Below are positions 44,146 through 53,795 of a DNA stretch of 64,000 nucleotides, one piece after another. The notes under the pieces are model-generated. The model had not been told where the DNA came from and did not search any database. It was given only the letters and a program-made list of their open reading frames with translations. The DNA is from Lysobacter capsici. Lineage in GTDB: Bacteria > Pseudomonadota > Gammaproteobacteria > Xanthomonadales > Xanthomonadaceae. The first letter of the stretch is position 1; every line of letters begins with the position of its first letter. The stretch covers positions 2,418,001-2,482,000 of the forward strand of contig NZ_CP076103.1 of assembly GCF_018732085.1 (NCBI RefSeq), written 5' to 3'. The translations under genes were made by a program, and so were the position numbers.

Positions 44146-44868
44146 ATGTCCAGGACGACCGACCTCAGCCAACGACTGGGCTGCCTGCTGGCCCGCCACC
44201 AGGCCCTGCACGACCCGCGCCGCGAGCCGCGCAACCAATTGCGCTGGCTGCCGGAACTGCGCAGTTGGCAGGCGCGGCGGCTGGAAGCCAGCTTCGACCG
44301 CTTCCTGCGCGATCCGCGCCGGCGCCCGGCGGCGCAGTTCTTCCTCAGCGACGTCTACAACGATCGCGACTTCAGCCGTCGCGACGCCGACATCGCCAAG
44401 GTCCTGCCGATGATGCAGCGGCTGTTGCCGGGCGCGCTGCTGAGCACCGTCGCCGATGCGATCGAACTGGGCCTGCTGACCCATGCCTTCGACTTGCGCA
44501 TCAGCCAGTGCCTGCACGAGATCGCGCCGCGCCGGCGCAAGCTCGACGGCCGCCTGTACGCGCAGGCGTATCGCGCTTGCGGCCTGCCTCGGCTGCGCGA
44601 CCATCAGATCGACCTGATCGCCCGGGTCGGCCTGGGCCTGGGCAAGGCGCTGCGGATGCCGGGCATCATGACCTTGCTCAAACTCTCGCGCGGCCCGGCC
44701 AAGGCCGCGGGCCTGTCGGAACTGCAGGGGTTCCTGGAGCGCGGCTTCGCCGCGTTCTCGCAACTGGGCGACGTGCGCGAATTCATCGCCGAGATCGAAG
44801 AAGACGAGCGCGAGGTGGCGCGGCGCTTGTTCGAGGAGGATGGCGATCCGTTTCCGCATTTGGAGTGA
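44146..44868 (+). CDS. Conserved hypothetical (FFLxDVY family)
   Basis: 240 residues from ATG 44146, divergent from the patatin. It is all-helical with FFLSDVYNDRDFSRRDADIAKVLPMMQRLLP near residue 65, a signature I recall from a family of proteobacterial hypotheticals, and REFIAEIEEDEREVARRLF at the end. No membrane helix. It is often near phasin or PHA genes in related species, but the function is unknown. Confidence 0.62.
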   Translation: MSRTTDLSQRLGCLLARHQALHDPRREPRNQLRWLPELRSWQARRLEASFDRFLRDPRRRPAAQFFLSDVYNDRDFSRRDADIAKVLPMMQRLLPGALLSTVADAIELGLLTHAFDLRISQCLHEIAPRRRKLDGRLYAQAYRACGLPRLRDHQIDLIARVGLGLGKALRMPGIMTLLKLSRGPAKAAGLSELQGFLERGFAAFSQLGDVREFIAEIEEDEREVARRLFEEDGDPFPHLE

Positions 44869-44973
44869 TGCGGGGCGGGGTGATGGGCCGTTGCGGAGCG
44901 CGCCTGACGCTGGCGTCTTTGGTGCGTTCGTGTTCTCTCAGAACATCCAGGGCCTTACGCGACATCCTTTCAG

Positions 44974-45059
44974 ATCGTCATTCCCGCGAAGGCGGGAATC
45001 CAGAGGCCTTAGCGCCATTCCTCCGGACCGTCATTCCCGCGAACGCGGGAATGACGGTC
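44974..45059. repeat. GTCATTCCCGCG palindrome pair
   Basis: Two copies of the palindrome that fills 27640-28320, GATCGTCATTCCCGCGAAGG and ACCGTCATTCCCGCGAACGC, 43 bases apart, with the AATCCAG tails. Confidence 0.85.
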
Positions 45060-45113
45060 TGAGAGAAGACGTCGTATTGGAGAGAACGTCGAGTCTTCAA
45101 GAGCTTAGGCTTC

Positions 45114-45148
45114 GATTCCCGATTCCCGATTCCCGATTCCCGATTCCC
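45114..45148. repeat. Heptamer array (GATTCCC)5
   Basis: Five perfect units, ending 11 bases past the PHA-system gene's stop codon. GATTCCC is the complement of GGGAATC. Confidence 0.95.
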
Positions 45149-45159
45149 CAATCCCGGCC

Positions 45160-45435
45160 TTACTTAAACCGCTCCTCCAGCACCCGCCGGATCTCCGACT
45201 CGATCGGCCCCTTCAGCGCGCCGAGCAGGAAGCCCAACTGGGCCGACACGTGCAGCTGATTGGGCTGCAGCGCGATCTTGCCGTCCACGCCGCTGCGGCT
45301 GAAGTTGAGGGTGTCGCCGACCCAGCCGTATTCGACGTCGAAACGTTCGGCGAGCTTCTTGGCGACTTCTTCGACGGCCTTGCGGGCCTTGGCCGGAGCC
45401 AGCGAGTGCGGATGTTGGATATCGATACTGGACAT
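45160..45435 (-). CDS. Polyhydroxyalkanoic acid system family protein
   Basis: 91 residues from ATG 45435. Matches the small PHA-system family: SIDIQHPHSLAPAKARKAVEEVAKKLAERFDVEYGW, then LNFSRSGVDGKIALQPNQLHVSAQLGFLLG, and a C-terminal amphipathic helix. The family is found beside phasins and PHA enzymes and is thought to bind granules; its mechanism is unknown. It ends next to a GATTCCC array. Confidence 0.85.
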   Translation of the reverse strand: MSSIDIQHPHSLAPAKARKAVEEVAKKLAERFDVEYGWVGDTLNFSRSGVDGKIALQPNQLHVSAQLGFLLGALKGPIESEIRRVLEERFK

Positions 45436-45728
45436 GGTCGGCTCGTCGAAGTCTGGGTTTCCCTGGAACCGACTATTGTGCGGGCAGGGGCGGGCGCATC
45501 CAAGCCTCGCCCGGGCACGACGCATCCGCCCGCCCAGGCGGCCGCCGGATCGATGCGTCCCGTGCTCATGCCAGGGCGGCGTTTTCGAGCTTCGGCCTGC
45601 TGTTCGCGACGCACGCGTGCCCATCGCGTCCGACAGGGAAGCCGCTCGGCGGCGCGCGCGCGTATCCGTTCAGTCCGTTGCCGCACCCCGGATGTGCCTA
45701 TCCTCACAACCTGCTAGATTCCTGCCGG

Positions 45729-46532
45729 GTGAGCGCACTCAAACTTCGATACCCCAACCGCGAACATGCCGACCTGCCGCTGAAACCCGGCGTGCATGCG
45801 ATCGGCCGCGATCCCGCCGGCCGCACCGTCCTGGTCGAGGACGCCGGCGCGGCGATCGCGCAGTTCAGCGTCGACCGGCGCGGCGTGTGGCTGCAGGTGC
45901 GCGAAGGCCTGCGCGGGCTGCACGTCAACGGCCGGCCGGTGAAGCGCATGGCGATGCTGCGGCCGGGCGATGCGATCTTTCTGGATGGTGTCGAGCTGCT
46001 CTTGGTGTCGGACAAGCCCGAAGCGGCGCCGCCGTTCGGGGTCGAGATCCCGGCCGATTCGCGCATGGTCGTGCGCGGCGTCGGCGGCATCCATCACGGG
46101 CGTTGCTACACGCTGGAGCAGCCGCGGGTGATCGGCCGCGCCGGCGACTGCGATATCCGCATCAACGAGCCGGCCTTCGCCGACCGCCACGCCCGCCTGG
46201 AGGCGCATGCCGACGGCGTGGTGCTGCGCGACGTGGGCTCGGTCGACGGCAGCGTGGTCAACGGCCAGCCGGTGCGGCATGCCTTGCTCAAGCCGGGCGA
46301 TCAGTTGCTGCTCGACGGCCAGCATCGGTTCGTGATCGAAGCGCCGACCCGTCAGTTCAGCGCGGCCGAAGCCTTGCAGGCGCAACTGGCCCAGGAAGCG
46401 GCCGCGAACGAAGACCGTCCGCCGCCGCCGTCGGCCTTGCCGGCGTCGGTGCGACGCATGCCGTGGCTGCTGCTGGCCGCGGTGGTGATGGCGGGGTTGC
46501 TGGGGTTATTGCTGCTCTACGGAGTGCGTTGA
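45729..46532 (+). CDS. Tandem FHA-domain membrane protein
   Basis: 267 residues from GTG 45729. Two FHA-like folds: residues 10-95 (HAIGRDPAGRTV, GLHVNGRPV, somewhat degenerate) and 120-205 (RVIGRAGDCDIRI, the phosphothreonine-binding R-G..., then GSVDGSVVNGQPV). A Pro-rich linker leads to a C-terminal transmembrane helix (MPWLLLAAVVMAGLLGLLLLYG). It is therefore tail-anchored with the FHA domains in the cytoplasm and reads Thr-phosphorylation. No kinase gene is adjacent. Confidence 0.85.
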   Translation: MSALKLRYPNREHADLPLKPGVHAIGRDPAGRTVLVEDAGAAIAQFSVDRRGVWLQVREGLRGLHVNGRPVKRMAMLRPGDAIFLDGVELLLVSDKPEAAPPFGVEIPADSRMVVRGVGGIHHGRCYTLEQPRVIGRAGDCDIRINEPAFADRHARLEAHADGVVLRDVGSVDGSVVNGQPVRHALLKPGDQLLLDGQHRFVIEAPTRQFSAAEALQAQLAQEAAANEDRPPPPSALPASVRRMPWLLLAAVVMAGLLGLLLLYGVR

Positions 46533-46554
46533 GCGTCAACGTCAGGTGGGTGCG

Positions 46555-46721
46555 TGTAGGAGCGGCGCGAGCCGCGACCAACCGAAGAGGCCGAATACCA
46601 CTCATCTCGCCGAAGCGAAAACTTCTGACGGCGATCCGCGTTTGGCGATGAGGCTGCCGGGCTTCGGTTGGATCGCTTGCGTACGTCGCTTCGGTTGGTC
46701 GCGGCTCGCGCCGCTCCTACA
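46555..46721. repeat. Inverted pair of GGAGCGGCGCGAGCCG repeats
   Basis: TGTAGGAGCGGCGCGAGCCG at 46555-46574 (with CGACCAACCGAAG after it) and its complement at 46689-46721. A separate family from the GTGGGAGGGGCTT units; both arms are perfect over about 33 bases. Confidence 0.85.
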
Positions 46722-47457
46722 GGGGCTTCGGCGGCCGCGCTGTGGCCGGGTTGGTGCGGCTTCGTGTGTCGGCTACTCGTTTGTACAGCCGCCATCCCAG
46801 CAACACCGCCACAATCGCCGCATACAGCAGCGGCTCGCGGATGTCCGACTTCACCAGCCACCAGAAGTGCAGCACCGCCAGCACCGCGATCGCATAGATC
46901 AGCCGATGCAGCTTGCCCCACAGCCGGCCGAGCCGGCGCATCATGCCCTGGGTCGAGGTCACCGCCAGCGGGATCAGCAGCAGCCAGGCCAGAAAACCCA
47001 CGGTGATGTACGGCCGCTTGGCGATCTCTTCGAAGATCTGGGTCCAATAGCCTTTCAGGTCGAGCAGCAGGTACGCGGCCAGATGGGCGCTGGCGTAGAA
47101 GAACGCGTACAGCCCGAGCATGCGCCGGAACCGCAGCAGCACGCTGTGGCCGGTCAGCTGGCGCAGCGGGGTGATCGCCAGGGTGATCAGCAGCAGGCGC
47201 AGCGCCCACAGCCCCAGGCGGTGCTCGATCGCGGCGATCGGATCGGCGCCCAGGCCGCCGCTGCCGGTGAGGAATTCCTCGCGGATCTGCCAGGCCAGGA
47301 TCGCCGCGGGCGTCAGCGCGAGCGCATGCACCAGCGCCTTGGCGGCGATCACGCCCGCGGGGGCCTTGCGCTTGGGCAGCGGCCGCGACGCGCGTGCGGC
47401 GGCCGGCGACCGGGCCGCGTCGGCATCCCCGGTTGCGGTATTCGTCAAATCGCTCAT
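46717..47457 (-). CDS. msrQ: Heme-binding membrane subunit of MsrPQ
   Basis: 246 residues; the N-terminal 35 are an unusual Ala/Arg-rich extension. Six hydrophobic helices of the ferric-reductase-like fold. Heme ligand His residues are in RRMLGLYAFFYASAHLAAYLLLD and LWGKLHRLIYAIAVLAVLHFWWLVKSD. It passes electrons from quinones to MsrP, which repairs oxidised methionine in periplasmic proteins. It begins one base before the msrP stop, so it is translationally linked. Confidence 0.92.
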   Translation of the reverse strand: MSDLTNTATGDADAARSPAAARASRPLPKRKAPAGVIAAKALVHALALTPAAILAWQIREEFLTGSGGLGADPIAAIEHRLGLWALRLLLITLAITPLRQLTGHSVLLRFRRMLGLYAFFYASAHLAAYLLLDLKGYWTQIFEEIAKRPYITVGFLAWLLLIPLAVTSTQGMMRRLGRLWGKLHRLIYAIAVLAVLHFWWLVKSDIREPLLYAAIVAVLLGWRLYKRVADTRSRTNPATARPPKPL

Positions 47458-47458
47458 C

Positions 47459-48427
47459 TCAGAACCAGGTCTTGAGGTTCATGCCGGTGTATAGCCCGGC
47501 GACCTGATCGGCGTAGCCGTTGTACAGCCGGGTCGCGATGCGGTCGGCGAACAGCTTGCTGCCGGTGCCGGCGATGCGGCGTTCGGTCTTCTGGCTCCAG
47601 CGCGGGTGGTCAACGTTGGGGTTCACGTTGGAGAAGAACCCATATTCGCTGGGCTGCAGCTGGTTCCAACTGGTCACCGGCATTTTTTCGACGAAGGTGA
47701 TCGCGATGATCGACTTGATGCTCTTGAAGCCGTATTTCCACGGCACCACCAGCCGCAGCGGCGCGCCGTTCTGTTGCGGCAGCGATTTGCCGTACAGGCC
47801 GGTGGCGAGCAGGGTCAGCGGGTGCATGGCCTCGTCGATGCGCAGGCCTTCGCGGTAGGGCCAGTTGATCGAGTCGTAGGCGGTGCCGGGCATCTGCTTG
47901 CGGTCGGACAGGGTGGTGAAGGCGACGTACTTGGCCTTGGACGTGGGCTCGAAGCGCTTGAGCACGTCGGCCAGCGGCACGCCGAGCCACGGGATCACCA
48001 TCGACCAGCCCTCCACGCAGCGCAGCCGGTAGATGCGTTCCTGCGGCGCCAGGCCCTTGATCAGGTCCTCCAGCGACAGTTTGCCGGGTTTGGCGCAGGC
48101 GCCGCCGACCGCCACCGTCCACGGGCTGGTGCGCAGGGTCTTGGCCGCGGCCGAGGGATCGCCCTTGTTGGTGCCGAACTCGTAGAAGTTGTTGTAACTG
48201 GTGACGTCCTCGAAGCGGGTGAGCACTTCGTCGGTGCGGAATCCGGCCTTGGCCTGCTCGGGGCTGACCGGTTTGCCGGCCGGCGGCGGAGCCTCGGCCT
48301 CGGCGCAGCCGGACAGACCCAGCGCCGGGGCCAGGGCCAGCGCGGTCAGCAGGCGACGCCGGTCGCGGTAGATCGCTTCATCGGTGATTTGAGAAGCGGG
48401 AAGGTTGAGCACTTGGCGCAGCGACAT
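47459..48427 (-). CDS. msrP: Periplasmic methionine sulfoxide reductase, catalytic subunit
   Basis: 322 residues from ATG 48427. A twin-arginine signal (YRDRRRLLTALALAPALG) exports the folded molybdopterin enzyme. The Mo-coordinating Cys is in RLRCVEGWSMVIPW near residue 145, followed by the family's PGTAYDSINWPYREGLRIDEA and LRLVVPWKYGFKSIKSI. With MsrQ it reduces protein-bound methionine sulfoxide in the periplasm. Confidence 0.95.
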   Translation of the reverse strand: MSLRQVLNLPASQITDEAIYRDRRRLLTALALAPALGLSGCAEAEAPPPAGKPVSPEQAKAGFRTDEVLTRFEDVTSYNNFYEFGTNKGDPSAAAKTLRTSPWTVAVGGACAKPGKLSLEDLIKGLAPQERIYRLRCVEGWSMVIPWLGVPLADVLKRFEPTSKAKYVAFTTLSDRKQMPGTAYDSINWPYREGLRIDEAMHPLTLLATGLYGKSLPQQNGAPLRLVVPWKYGFKSIKSIIAITFVEKMPVTSWNQLQPSEYGFFSNVNPNVDHPRWSQKTERRIAGTGSKLFADRIATRLYNGYADQVAGLYTGMNLKTWF

Positions 48428-48621
48428 GGGACGGCTCCGGGGCGGGGGACGAGCGAGGATCTGCGAACGGACTTCGAGAACGGGACGTGGCTTGAGTGAT
48501 ACGAGACCGCATACCCACATAGAGGCAGCTGCCGGGGTAAAAGTTGCGCGCGTAACGACAGGTACACACGGTGTTGCACTGCGGCATACTTGGGGTCCAC
48601 CCCACACCCCGGAGCCTCCCG

Positions 48622-49805
48622 ATGTCCCGCGCCTTCAACTTTAGTTGCCGGTTCCCGCGAACGCGAACCCTGCCCCGAAATCGGTTCTTTGCTGCAGGCC
48701 GGCAGTCGGAAACTGCTTGGAGTGGGAAAAAAACAACGCCCGGGGCCCCTCGAAATCGTCGGAAAACTCAGCCCAACCGCGGCCCCGGAGTTTTTCAATC
48801 CAGGTCTCGCCGCCGAGGCCGAGCGCAACCTGCGCACGCTGATGTCGATTCCGGACGATTACGCGGTTTTTTGGCTGTTCCCTGCAAGGCGGCCCGCGGA
48901 CCCGCCGCAGCAGGGGGGGCCGCTTGATTCGCGCTGATCGCCGGACCCGGGGGGGCCAACCTGAACTTCGTCCGGGCCAACTCCCGGGCCAGACCCCCCC
49001 CCTACCATCGTCAAGCGGCCACTGGGGCAAGACCGCATTGAAACAGGTCAAGCCTTACGTCAATGCGAACGTGGCCGCCAACGGCGAGCCCGGCGGCTTC
49101 CGCGACCTGCCGCCGCGCGGCGAATGGAACCTGTCCAAGGACGCGGCCTATGTCCACTACACCGCCAACGAGACCATCCACGGCGTCGAGTTCCGCGACA
49201 TTCCCGATGTCGGCGATGTCCCGCTCGTCGCCGATTTCAGTTCCTCGATCGTGTCCGAGCCGCTGGACGTGTCCAAGTTCGGCGTGATCTATGCCGGCGC
49301 GCAGAAGAACCTCGGTCCGGTCGGCGTCAGCGTGGTCATCGTCAAGCGCGAACTGCTCGAACGCGCCGGCCAGCCGCGCGCGGAAATCTTCGACTACCGC
49401 GCCCACGTCAAGGGCGAGTCGATGCTCAACACGCCGCCGACCTATAACTGGTATCTGGCCGGGCTGGTGTTCAAGTGGATGCTGGCCGAAGGCGGCGTCG
49501 AGGAATTCGCCAAGCGCAATGCGCGCAAGTCGGCGCTGCTGTACGGGGTGATCGACAACTCCGGCGGCTTCTACCGCAACGAAGTCGCCGCGGCCGCGCG
49601 TTCGCGCATGAACGTGCCGTTCTTCCTCAAGGACGAAGCGCTCGACAAGCCGTTCCTCAAGGAAGCCGAAGCGGCCGGGCTGATCTCGCTCAAGGGCCAT
49701 CGCGCGCTGGGCGGCATGCGCGCTTCGATCTACAACGCGATGCCGGAAGCCGGCGTGCAGGCGTTGGCCACCTTCATGCAAGACTTCCAGAAGCGACACG
49801 GCTGA
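48622..49805 (+). pseudogene. serC: Phosphoserine aminotransferase, frameshifted (serC)
   Basis: ATG 48622 begins correctly (MSRAFNFS) but the frame breaks at once. Between about 48645 and 49020 the expected SerC sequence is visible only after removing many small insertions and substitutions; an island AEAERNLRTLMSIPDDYAV (48814-48870) is intact. From 49020 on, SGHWGKTALKQVKPYV, the PLP-lysine region YAGAQKNLGPVGVSVV and the C-terminus are all normal. Homopolymer runs (GGGGGGG, CCCCCCCC) concentrate in the bad stretch, suggesting sequencing or assembly error rather than true decay. SerC is needed for serine and PLP synthesis. It heads the pheA-hisC-aroA operon; the stop is one base before pheA. 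Confidence 0.85.
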
Positions 49806-49806
49806 G

Positions 49807-51021
49807 ATGGCGACCAAAGACACGAAGAAGCCGGCCAAGCCCGGCAAGAACAAGCCCGCCGCCGCTGCGAAGAGCGCGACCGACAAGAAGGCCGCAGGCA
49901 AATCCAAGGCCGCCAAGGTCGAGGACGTCGCGCCGGTCGTCGCCGGCCCGGACCTGGCCACCTTGCGCGAGCGCATCGACGGCATCGACCTGCATATCCA
50001 GCAGTTGATCGGCGAACGCGCGCAGTTCGCCAATCAAGTCGGCAAGGCCAAGGGCAAGCTCGCCGCGGCGGTGGATTACTACCGTCCCGAACGCGAGGCG
50101 CAGGTGCTGCGCCGGGTCGTCGACCGAAACGACGGCCCGCTGCACGACGAAGTGCTGGTGCGCCTGTTCCGCGAAATCATGTCGGCCTGCCTGGCCCAGC
50201 AGGAGCCGCTGAAGATCGGCTTCCTCGGCCCGGAAGGCACCCATTCGCAGCAGGCGGTGTTCAAGCACTTCGGCCATTCGATCCACGGCCTGCCGCTGGC
50301 GAGCATCGAAGAAGTGTTCCAGGAAGTCGAAGCCGGCAACGCCGACTTCGGCGTGGTGCCGGTCGAGAATTCGACCCAGGGCACGATCCAGTCCACGCTC
50401 GACATGTTCCTGACCTCCAAGCTCAAGATCAGCGGCGAAGTCGAACTGCGCGTGCATCAGCACCTGCTGTCGCGCAGCGGCCGGATCGAGGACATCGAAC
50501 GGGTCTACTCGCATCCGCAGTCGTTCGCCCAGTGCAAGGCGTGGCTGCGCGAATACCTGCCCAAGGCCGAGAAGATCGCGGTGTCGAGCAACGCCGAGGC
50601 GGCGCGCCGCGCGCGCAATGCCGACGATGCGGCGGCGATCGCCGGGGCCAGCGCGGGCAATGTGTATGGCCTGCGTACCGTCGCCGGGCCGATCGAGGAT
50701 CGTCCCGACAACACGACGCGATTCTTGGTGATCGGTCGCGAACTGTTCACGCCCTCGGGCAACGACCGCACCTCGCTGCTGATCTTCATCAAGGACGAGC
50801 CGGGCGCGCTGTACAACGTGCTGTCGCCGTTCGCCAAGCGCGGCCTGAGCATGAACCGGATCGAGTCGCGTCCCGGCCACACCGGCCGCTGGCAGTACGC
50901 GTTCTTCGTCGATATCGGCGGGCACGTGCAGGAACCGGCGATGCGCGAAGCGCTCGACGAGCTGCAGGACCTCGCCCATGAAGTGAAGGTGCTCGGCTCC
51001 TACCCGGTGGCGATCGCATGA
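49807..51021 (+). CDS. pheA: Chorismate mutase/prephenate dehydratase (P-protein)
   Basis: 404 residues. A 40-residue Lys/Ala-rich N-terminal tail is unusual; then chorismate mutase (LRERIDGIDLHIQQLIGERAQFANQV), prephenate dehydratase (FLGPEGTHSQQAVFKHFG, VPVENSTQGTIQSTLD, SNAEAARRARNA) and an ACT domain (LLIFIKDEPGALYNVLSPFAKRGLSMNRIESRP) that gives feedback by phenylalanine. Makes phenylpyruvate from chorismate. One base separates it from serC; its stop overlaps hisC. Confidence 0.96.
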   Translation: MATKDTKKPAKPGKNKPAAAAKSATDKKAAGKSKAAKVEDVAPVVAGPDLATLRERIDGIDLHIQQLIGERAQFANQVGKAKGKLAAAVDYYRPEREAQVLRRVVDRNDGPLHDEVLVRLFREIMSACLAQQEPLKIGFLGPEGTHSQQAVFKHFGHSIHGLPLASIEEVFQEVEAGNADFGVVPVENSTQGTIQSTLDMFLTSKLKISGEVELRVHQHLLSRSGRIEDIERVYSHPQSFAQCKAWLREYLPKAEKIAVSSNAEAARRARNADDAAAIAGASAGNVYGLRTVAGPIEDRPDNTTRFLVIGRELFTPSGNDRTSLLIFIKDEPGALYNVLSPFAKRGLSMNRIESRPGHTGRWQYAFFVDIGGHVQEPAMREALDELQDLAHEVKVLGSYPVAIA

Positions 51022-52196
51022 GCCAGGCGGCCGCGCAATCGCAGCAGGCGTCGCCGTCGTCGTCGACCCCGGCCTTCGACGAAGCCTGGTTCGCCGCGCG
51101 CGCGCAGCCCGGCGTGCAACGCCTGAAGGCTTACGACCCCGGTCACGATCTGGTCGCGTTGCGGCGCCGTTTCGGCGAGGCGAATCTCGCCGAACTGGGC
51201 TCCAACGAAAACCCCTACGGCCCGTCGCCGGCCGCGCGCGAAGCGATCCTCGAATCGCTGCATGCGCTGCACCGCTATCCCGATCCGCTCGGCGCCGACC
51301 TCAAGCGCGCGCTGGCGGCGCGGCATGGGGTAGACGTTGCGCAGTTGCAGCTCGGCAACGGTTCGCACGAACTGCTTATGCAACTGGCGCAGGTGTTCGC
51401 CGGCCCCGGCGACGAGGTGGTGTTCTCGCGTTACGGCTTCGCCGTATTCGCCCTGGCGACGCAATGCGCCGGCGCAAGCATGCGCGTGGTCGAGGCGCTG
51501 CCGCGCGATGCGGCGATGCCCTGCGGCCACGATCTCGATGCGATCGCCGCGGCGATCGGGCCGCAGACGCGATTGGTGTATCTGGCCAATCCGAACAATC
51601 CCACCGGCACCTGGTTCGGCCGCGAGGCGATGATCGCCTTCCTCGAACGCGTCCCGCCGCAGGTCATCGTGGTGATGGACGAAGCCTATGCGGAAATGGC
51701 CGACGCGCCCGATTACGCCAGCGCGGTGTCCTTGCTCGATCGCTATCGCAATCTCGCCGTCACCCGCACGTTCAGCAAGGCCTACGGGCTGGCCGGCTTG
51801 CGGGTCGGTTATCTGATCGCGCAACCGGGTTTGATCGCGGTGATGGATCGCGCGCGCGAAAGCTTCAACGTCAACGGCCCGGCGCTGGCCGCGTGCGAGG
51901 CCGCGCTCGGCGACGTCGCGCATCTGGACTGGGCCTGCGCGCGCAACGCCGAGCAACGTGCGGCCCTGGCCGATGCGCTGACGCGGCGCGGGCTGCGGGT
52001 GTTTCCGTCGCAGACCAATTTCGTGCTGGTCGAATTCGGCGCGCGCACGCCGCAGATCGAAGCGACCCTGGTCGAACTCGGGGTGATCCTGCGGCCGATG
52101 GGCGGCTACGGTCTGCCCGATTGCCTGCGCATCAGCGTCGGCTCGCCCGATGACAATCGTCGTTTGTTGAGCGCATTGGATCGGGTGTTGGCATGA
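51018..52196 (+). CDS. hisC: Histidinol-phosphate aminotransferase
   Basis: 392 residues. Type I fold PLP aminotransferase with GSNENPYGPSPAAREAI, LANPNNPTGTW, DEAYAEMADAPDYAS, and the PLP lysine in TFSKAYGLAGLRVGY. A His-synthesis assignment is from the family; in this operon it may serve aromatic amino-acid transamination. It overlaps pheA (ATGA) and aroA. Confidence 0.92.
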   Translation: MSQAAAQSQQASPSSSTPAFDEAWFAARAQPGVQRLKAYDPGHDLVALRRRFGEANLAELGSNENPYGPSPAAREAILESLHALHRYPDPLGADLKRALAARHGVDVAQLQLGNGSHELLMQLAQVFAGPGDEVVFSRYGFAVFALATQCAGASMRVVEALPRDAAMPCGHDLDAIAAAIGPQTRLVYLANPNNPTGTWFGREAMIAFLERVPPQVIVVMDEAYAEMADAPDYASAVSLLDRYRNLAVTRTFSKAYGLAGLRVGYLIAQPGLIAVMDRARESFNVNGPALAACEAALGDVAHLDWACARNAEQRAALADALTRRGLRVFPSQTNFVLVEFGARTPQIEATLVELGVILRPMGGYGLPDCLRISVGSPDDNRRLLSALDRVLA

Positions 52197-53539
52197 GTGG
52201 TTCGGCGGATACGCAGCACACCCAGGCGCAAGCGCAGCAAGCCTGGACCGCCGGCACCGGCACGCCACTGCGCGGCTCGCTGCGCGTGCCCGGCGACAAG
52301 TCGGTGTCGCATCGCGCGGTCATGCTCGGCGCTCTGGCCGAAGGCGTCACTCGTGTCACCGGCTTTCTCGAAGGCGAGGACACCCGCGCCACCGCGCGCG
52401 TGTTCGAACGCCTGGGCGTGCGCATCGAAACGCCCAGCGCGAGCGAACGCATCGTCCACGGCGTCGGCCTGCACGGCCTGCGCGGCATCGCCGAACCGCT
52501 GGATTGCGGCAACGCCGGCACCGGCATGCGCCTGCTTGCGGGCGCGCTGGCGGGGCAGGCGTTCGACAGCGTGCTGATCGGCGACGCGTCCTTGTCGAAG
52601 CGGCCGATGCGCCGCGTCACCGAGCCGCTCGCGGCGATGGGCGCGCACATCGACACCGACGAAGGCGGCCTGCCGCCGTTGCGCATCCGCGGCGGTCGCG
52701 CCCTGCAGGGCATCGAATACACCTTGCCGGTCGCCAGTGCGCAGGTGAAGTCGGCGCTGTTGCTGGCCGGTCTGTACGCGCAGGGCGATACCGTCGTCTT
52801 TGAGCCGCATCCAACCCGCGACTACACCGAACGCATGCTCGCCGCGTTCGCCTGGCCGATCGAGTTCTCGCCCGGATACGCCCGGCTCAGCGGCGGCCAC
52901 GTGCTGCGCGCGGCAGATGTCGCGGTGCCGGCGGATTTCTCCTCGGCCGCGTTCTTCCTGGTCGCGGCGAGCGTGGTGCCGGGCTCTGAGCTGCTGCTCG
53001 AAGCGGTCGGCATGAACCCGCGCCGCACCGGCTTGTTGTCCGCGCTGCGACTGATGGGCGCGGACATCGTCGAAGAAAATCCACGCGCCGAAGGCGGCGA
53101 ACCGGTCGCCGATCTGCGCGTGCGTTACGCGCCGCTGCAGGGCGTCGACGTGCCCGAAGCGCTGGTGCCGGACATGATCGATGAGTTCCCTGCCTTGTTC
53201 GTCGCCGCCGCCGTGGCGCAAGGACGCACCGTCATTCGCGGTGCGGCCGAGCTGCGGGTCAAGGAATCCGACCGCATCGCGAGCATGGCGACCGGCCTGC
53301 GCGCGCTCGGCGCGAGGATCGAGGAAACCCCCGACGGCGCGATCATCGACGGTGGCGCCTTGCACGGCGGCGCGATCGACAGCCATGGCGATCACCGTAT
53401 CGCGATGAGTTTCGCGATCGCCGCGCAGCTGGCGAGCGGCGAAGTGCGTATCGGCGACGTGGCCAATGTCGCGACCTCGTTTCCGGGGTTCGAAGCCTTG
53501 GCGGCGAAGGCGGGGATGCGGGTCGACGCGGCGCGATAG
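52193..53539 (+). CDS. aroA: EPSP synthase
   Basis: 448 residues. 3-phosphoshikimate 1-carboxyvinyltransferase of the shikimate pathway. The six-repeat inside-out fold shows SLRVPGDKSVSHRAVMLGALAEG, GNAGTGMRLLAG (glyphosate-region), DASLSKRPMRRV, and VPDMIDEFPALFVAAAVAQG with catalytic Asp/Glu, then LRVKESDRIASM. A standard class I or II enzyme; the LRVPGDKS start is diagnostic. It overlaps hisC and completes serC-pheA-hisC-aroA. Confidence 0.96.
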   Translation: MSGSADTQHTQAQAQQAWTAGTGTPLRGSLRVPGDKSVSHRAVMLGALAEGVTRVTGFLEGEDTRATARVFERLGVRIETPSASERIVHGVGLHGLRGIAEPLDCGNAGTGMRLLAGALAGQAFDSVLIGDASLSKRPMRRVTEPLAAMGAHIDTDEGGLPPLRIRGGRALQGIEYTLPVASAQVKSALLLAGLYAQGDTVVFEPHPTRDYTERMLAAFAWPIEFSPGYARLSGGHVLRAADVAVPADFSSAAFFLVAASVVPGSELLLEAVGMNPRRTGLLSALRLMGADIVEENPRAEGGEPVADLRVRYAPLQGVDVPEALVPDMIDEFPALFVAAAVAQGRTVIRGAAELRVKESDRIASMATGLRALGARIEETPDGAIIDGGALHGGAIDSHGDHRIAMSFAIAAQLASGEVRIGDVANVATSFPGFEALAAKAGMRVDAAR

Positions 53540-53669
53540 CGCTGCTCGGGGCTGAGTTGGAATATCCGGCGATTCGGCGATCCGGCGGCGGCTTCGGCCG
53601 CCGTCGCTTTGCCGTTCTCAGTCAGGCAAGCCTCTTGCAAGGCGAACGAAGTGGTGCGGCGCAATCGGA

Positions 53670-53707
53670 GACAAAAGCGTCGGGGCTCGAGCCCTTCCCA
53701 CAAAAGA
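53670..53707. repeat. Solo REP-like arm (GCGTCGGGGCTCGAGCCC)
   Basis: One arm of the family seen at 30107 and 30358, with no facing partner close by. Confidence 0.8.
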
Positions 53708-53795
53708 TTCCGTGGCTTGCGTGGGGTGTGCCAGTTGCGAGGGCAGCATCGGTAGAGGCATTCGAGCAACAGCAATTACGGCGGCGGCATCGAAG

